From assembly GCA_900119535.1 (NCBI GenBank), contig FPJT01000014.1, forward strand, positions 1-64,000: DNA of 64,000 bases, in the 5' to 3' direction. This stretch comes from Ruminococcus sp. XPD3002. GTDB taxonomy: Bacteria > Bacillota > Clostridia > Oscillospirales > Ruminococcaceae. The notes beneath the pieces were generated by a model, which worked only from the letters and a program-made list of their open reading frames with translations, did no database searches and was not told the DNA's origin. Positions 59,976 to 64,000 of the stretch are shown one piece after another. Position numbers and translations under genes: made by a program. Within the stretch, counting starts at the first letter, position 1. Every line of letters starts with the position of its first letter.

Positions 59976-62375
59976 TTATTTATCTGTCTCTGCTGCACGG
60001 TCACGGAATGAGAACAGTGACTGCAATGCCTGTACGAACATTGTCAGGTAACGCAGAAGCGGTTCTGCGATTATCGAGAAATCGATGCACATGAGTATGC
60101 ATTTCAGTGACATTGCGGAAATGTTGAAGAAGTCGCTGATGAAAACCATACAGAGTATCAGTCCAACGCCGCAGAATATCCATATTCCCCATTTTATGCT
60201 GTTCATCGGCTTGCTAATCTTGAAAAGTATCATCATGCCGACTATGCTGAGGAGTATGGTGCAGGCTGTTGTTATGTCGTCCTGCGGAAGGTTGAATATG
60301 TTGCCGAAGAGGACCATTGCCGCTACTACTATCGTGTCGGTTATGCCTGCGGGAAGGGCTTTCAGCAGTATATTGGTCATGAACTTGCCTTTTATCAGGT
60401 CCTTATTCGGTATCTGTGAAAGGAGAAATGCAGGAAGTCCTATTGTGAACATGCTTATCAGCGAGATGTTCGCAGGCTTCAGCGGATAGCTCAGTCCCAC
60501 GAATATTGTCATTACAGACATCAGGAGCGAGAATATATTCTTTACCAGGAACAGACTTCCCGAACGCTCCAGGTTGTTTACGACCTTGCGTCCCTCTGCC
60601 ACAACATCCGGCATCTTCGAGAAATCAGATTCAAGGAGCACCAGCTGTGCAGCCTGTGCAGCCGCATCACTTCCCGAAGCCATTGCCACGGAGCAGTCCG
60701 CATCCTTAAGTGCGAGAACGTCGTTTACACCGTCACCCGTCATAGCTACTGTGTGTCCAAGTGCTTTCAGCTCTGCAACGAATTTGCGTTTCTGTTCCGG
60801 CGTAACTCGTCCGAATACGGTATAGTTCTTGACCGCTTCACGTATGGCCGCATCAGTTGTGAGAGTCGCCGCATCGATATACCTGTCAGCGTTGACTATG
60901 CCTGCCTGACGGGATATCTCCGAAACGGTAACGGGATTGTCTCCCGAAATCACCTTTATTTCAACTCCCTGCTCAGCAAAGTATCGGAATGTGTCGGGAG
61001 CGCTCTTTCTTATGGGGTTGCTTAGTATCACGAAGCAGAGCGGTTCGATATCCGCAGTAAGAGCCTTTCCGTCTGGAACTCCCTTGTATCTTGCAAATGC
61101 AAGGACCCTGTATCCCTTTCTGCTTCGGCTGTCAATAAGGTCATAGTACTCCCCGAGTCTGTCCCTTAGTATGAATTCGGGAGCTCCGAGCACATAAGCG
61201 CCGTCCCTGAGCACTGCACTGCTGTATTTGAACTCGGATGAGAAGCCTGTGTGAGTCTTTACGGGATAGCCTGACGGAGTACGGAAGTAGTTCTTGACTG
61301 CCACCATAGTTGCATTGTCCGCCTGCTGTGAGGAAGCAAAGTCGCTGAGCAATTCATCCAGTTCATCATGTATGTCCTCTGATACGGGAAGGACTGACAT
61401 AACAGCCATGTTATTCTCGGTTATGGTTCCTGTCTTGTCCACGCAGAGAACGTCAACACGGGCAAGAGTCTCTATGCACTTCATGTCGTGAACGAGTACC
61501 TTGCCTATAGCAAGACGCATAGCACTTATGGCAAGCGTTGTACTTGCAAGGAGAAAAAGTCCCTCTGGTATCATTCCGAGAACTGCCGCTACCATTGACT
61601 GGATACTGCCGTTTACTCCGTCCCCTTCAAGGTACTGACGGTAAAACAGCGTAAATCCTATAGGTATGATTATTATGCCTGCGAACATAACTATCTTGTT
61701 CAGCGAACGTATCATCTCGGACTGTTCGCCCTTTTTCGACTTCTTAGCCTGTATGGTAAGCTGTGAGATGTAGGAACGTTCTCCCACCTTTTCAAGTCTT
61801 GCACGGCAGCTTCCCGAAACGATGTAGCTGCCTGACATGAGGATATCCCCCGATTTCTTCGTTATCTCGTCGGATTCGCCTGTAAGAAGGGACTCGTTAA
61901 CTGAAACGCTTCCGTCAATGACTACAGCATCCGCACTTATCTGGTTGCCTGCACGGAAAACCGCCACGTCATCCAGCACCAGATCCTTCGACAGTACACT
62001 GACTTCTCGTCCGTCCCTTATGACCGAGGTAACGGGAGCATTGAGCATGGTCAGCTTATCCAGCACCTTTTTCGAGCGAAGCTCCTGTATAATACCTATA
62101 AGAGTGTTTGCAACTATTATAGGCATAAACGTCAGGTCGCGGTAACTGCCTGTATATATTACAAGTGCCGCAAGGATCGCAAAAATAAAGTTGAAATAGG
62201 TGAATACGTTCGATGTCACTATCTCCCTTACGGACTTAGAGGGAGGTTCAGCAGGTCGGTTATCCCAGCCTTCAAGTATCCGCTGCTCAGCCTGCTGCGA
62301 GGTAAGTCCCTTATCGGCATCTGCGAATATCCTTTCGGGCTCAGGTATTACTTCTGGTTCATTGTGTTTTTTCAT
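59976..62375 (-). CDS. Cation-transporting P-type ATPase (P2 type)
   Basis: 799 aa. Actuator motif TGES at 165-168, membrane helix 4 motif MIPEGL (269-273), phosphorylation site DKTGT at 313-317 and hinge TGDGVND at 546-552. The PEGL helix and the short length (no heavy-metal-binding domain) resemble Ca2+ or Mn2+ exporters of Firmicutes. The ion remains unproven. The ATG overlaps the stop of the helicase gene by 4 nt (ATGA), so the two are translationally coupled. Confidence 0.92.
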   Translation of the reverse strand: MKKHNEPEVIPEPERIFADADKGLTSQQAEQRILEGWDNRPAEPPSKSVREIVTSNVFTYFNFIFAILAALVIYTGSYRDLTFMPIIVANTLIGIIQELRSKKVLDKLTMLNAPVTSVIRDGREVSVLSKDLVLDDVAVFRAGNQISADAVVIDGSVSVNESLLTGESDEITKKSGDILMSGSYIVSGSCRARLEKVGERSYISQLTIQAKKSKKGEQSEMIRSLNKIVMFAGIIIIPIGFTLFYRQYLEGDGVNGSIQSMVAAVLGMIPEGLFLLASTTLAISAMRLAIGKVLVHDMKCIETLARVDVLCVDKTGTITENNMAVMSVLPVSEDIHDELDELLSDFASSQQADNATMVAVKNYFRTPSGYPVKTHTGFSSEFKYSSAVLRDGAYVLGAPEFILRDRLGEYYDLIDSRSRKGYRVLAFARYKGVPDGKALTADIEPLCFVILSNPIRKSAPDTFRYFAEQGVEIKVISGDNPVTVSEISRQAGIVNADRYIDAATLTTDAAIREAVKNYTVFGRVTPEQKRKFVAELKALGHTVAMTGDGVNDVLALKDADCSVAMASGSDAAAQAAQLVLLESDFSKMPDVVAEGRKVVNNLERSGSLFLVKNIFSLLMSVMTIFVGLSYPLKPANISLISMFTIGLPAFLLSQIPNKDLIKGKFMTNILLKALPAGITDTIVVAAMVLFGNIFNLPQDDITTACTILLSIVGMMILFKISKPMNSIKWGIWIFCGVGLILCMVFISDFFNISAMSLKCILMCIDFSIIAEPLLRYLTMFVQALQSLFSFRDRAAETDK

Positions 62376-64000
62376 TGATTATTCCTTTCGTTGAACATTA
62401 TGTGCCACTCCATGACACGTTCTTTCATTCCGTCTATGTCAAGAACCCCGTAAGCAAAGCCTTTTCTTATGAGTTCCGCAGGCAGGAATTCGTCATATTT
62501 CTCGAACAGCGGAACTTCTCCCTTATAAACGAGCTCCAGCGGATCAAATTCCTTCTGCGCTTCCTCTGCAAGGATGCGGAAAAACTCATTTGGACTGACC
62601 TTCATTGTGAACTGTATAAAATATGGACGTGAGGAATCCATGCCCCTGAGTCCGAGTCTTTCGCCGCATCTCAGCTTAAGGAATCGCTCCATAGCAAGGA
62701 ATGCATAGCTTCCAAGCCACGGGAAAAGGCACCACATATCCCCTCCGAGACATACGAGCGGTTCACTTACAACGCCCGAATTACGTGCGGACTGACGAGC
62801 CTGTTCAAGTCTTATAACGGCATTTTTCATAAGGTACGGATATTTTTTGTCCTCACTGAGCACCTGTCTCATGCGGAGAAGAATCTTAGTGTTGATATCA
62901 CCTGCACAGTCCCCGAAATAGGCAGGTACCTTGCCCTTTATCTGCGATACGTATACAAGGTGACGTTTGTGATCCACCTCTTCAACTACCCATACATGTC
63001 CCGCAATGGCTACCTTCTCGCCCACAGGCGGCGGACTTACTATAGTGCCAAGCTCCTGAGAATCCCAGCGGACGGTATATTCCTCGTTCTCCTGGAATAC
63101 CGCATAGAATCTGAAGCTGTTTATTATCCTCTCACCTGCAAGTCCCACTATCAGTCCGCCCTCGTCGGTACGCTGGATGTGGTCGTTTTCTATCAGATGA
63201 CGGAGAAGGATGCGGAAGTCATCCTGTGTTATGCGGTGGAAGTATTTCAGCGTAAGAACTCTTGCTGCAAGCTGCGGAGGAGTAAGTTCACCGCATGAAG
63301 CAAGTGTACTCATAGTTTGGTGGTATAGCAGACTGTATGGAAGCCTGTCCAGTCTCGGAGGTTCTACCCAGCGCTCCTCAAGATAAACCTGCACAAGAGC
63401 TATCCCCTGCAGGAGAGTCCACGGAACGGTCTCGGGCAGCATTGAACGCGGTTCGGGCATATCCTCGCGGATAACGAACCACATCTCAGGAGGCAGGTCA
63501 CGGCGTCCCGTTCTTCCCATTCGCTGAAGGAATGATGAAACGGTAAACGGAGCATCTATCTGGAAGGCTCTTTCAAGCCGTCCAATATCTATTCCCAGTT
63601 CAAGAGTAGCTGTAGTCACGGTAGTCTTGAAAACGTCATCGTCCTTCATGGCAGCTTCGGCGGTTTCACGGTAGGCAGCGGACAGGTTTCCGTGGTGTAT
63701 CATGAAGCGGTCCGCCTCATGGTTAGCCTCACAGTAGGAGCGGAGTGTGGTGGTCACCGCCTCGCATTCCTCACGGGAATTCACGAAAACAAGGCATTTT
63801 TTGCCCCTTGTATGCTCAAAGATGTAACCCATTCCTGCATCTGCATTTTGTGGAGCAGTATCCGTTTTCTCATCAAGAACAGGCAAAGCACCCTCTGCCT
63901 CCTGTTCCTCATCGGGATTCTGCTGACTGATATAGAAATGCTCCATTGAAAGCCGCCACTTGCTACCTTTAGCCTGTATCCTGGGTATAACAGTTCCCCT
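62372..64000 (-). CDS. Lhr-like DEAD/DEAH helicase, 5' end beyond the window
   Basis: The frame is open through the right edge (IPRIQAKGSKWRLSMEHFYI). The visible 543 residues contain the second RecA domain: CLVFVNSREECEAVTTTLRS, TVTTATLELGIDIGRLERAF and FLQRMGRTGRRDLPPEMWFV (motifs IV to VI with the arginine fingers). A winged-helix and Lhr-type C-terminal region follow. Motifs I-III lie outside. The internal ATG at 63946 is not a real start. Likely an ATP-dependent DNA or RNA helicase in repair. Confidence 0.88.
   Translation of the reverse strand, partial: RGTVIPRIQAKGSKWRLSMEHFYISQQNPDEEQEAEGALPVLDEKTDTAPQNADAGMGYIFEHTRGKKCLVFVNSREECEAVTTTLRSYCEANHEADRFMIHHGNLSAAYRETAEAAMKDDDVFKTTVTTATLELGIDIGRLERAFQIDAPFTVSSFLQRMGRTGRRDLPPEMWFVIREDMPEPRSMLPETVPWTLLQGIALVQVYLEERWVEPPRLDRLPYSLLYHQTMSTLASCGELTPPQLAARVLTLKYFHRITQDDFRILLRHLIENDHIQRTDEGGLIVGLAGERIINSFRFYAVFQENEEYTVRWDSQELGTIVSPPPVGEKVAIAGHVWVVEEVDHKRHLVYVSQIKGKVPAYFGDCAGDINTKILLRMRQVLSEDKKYPYLMKNAVIRLEQARQSARNSGVVSEPLVCLGGDMWCLFPWLGSYAFLAMERFLKLRCGERLGLRGMDSSRPYFIQFTMKVSPNEFFRILAEEAQKEFDPLELVYKGEVPLFEKYDEFLPAELIRKGFAYGVLDIDGMKERVMEWHIMFNERNNQ

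Noticed and set aside
63946-63948. ATG as start of the helicase gene
   Set aside because: The frame stays open to the window edge with typical helicase sequence (IPRIQAKGSKWRLS) before this Met.

Overview
The window looks like chromosome of a Ruminococcus-like member of the Oscillospiraceae (Firmicutes). The signs are type I dockerins on two secreted proteins, a BspA-type leucine-rich-repeat remnant, AGGAGG ribosome binding sites, TTGACA-N17-TATAAT promoters and CIRCE heat-shock control. The species assignment is inference; no rRNA gene is present.

Layout. 0-3.2 kb: end of a DUF1349-like gene, a nitroreductase, an LRR gene fragment, a recombinase 3' relic and a dockerin protein. 3.2-7 kb: a coupled serine-recombinase operon. 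7-9 kb: CIRCE-controlled hsp20 and two membrane-protein genes. 9-25.3 kb: a decayed HK97-type siphophage prophage on the minus strand. Read from right to left it holds terminase (truncated, with an in-frame stop), portal, ClpP-like protease, capsid, connectors, major tail protein, G/GT tail chaperones with a -1 slippery run, tape measure (frameshifted and truncated), tail fibre (frameshifted), holin and endolysin. Early genes are absent. Non-phage genes sit in the gaps: an AT-rich nuclease-like ORF between portal and terminase, a YczE-type membrane protein between GT and tape measure, and two genes between holin and endolysin.

25.3-32.4 kb is the most unusual part. It is a chain of cargo genes (alpha/beta hydrolase, a 124-aa protein, and a block with SMI1/KNR4, HXXEE and DUF6273 proteins) separated by small fossils of the same phage junction, namely the GT 3' end and the tape-measure 5' end. 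Two promoters abut a GT stop codon directly and a third lies 3 nt after one. Three UUCG-loop terminators precede a tape-measure start. I read this as repeated loading of one phage slot followed by collapse of the phage genes around the cargo.

32.5-36 kb: a five-gene operon with a YwnB-like NAD(P)-binding protein, an Rrf2 regulator, an FMN/4Fe-4S protein, a zinc macrodomain ADP-ribose hydrolase and a class M sirtuin. Its promoter carries two matching palindromic operators. 36-64 kb is ordinary chromosome: upp, rpiB, tsaB, tsaE and fhs; a ComEA-like protein; tRNA-Leu(UAA); ldh; a probable standalone structured RNA; a dockerin SGNH esterase; an oxidoreductase; a lipoprotein esterase; a left-handed beta-helix acyltransferase; SGNH and DinB proteins; enolase with a long structured leader; two large membrane proteins with Ala/Glu-rich tails; a P-type ATPase; and an Lhr-like helicase cut by the right edge. 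fhs and the acyltransferase gene share a two-hairpin 5' leader.
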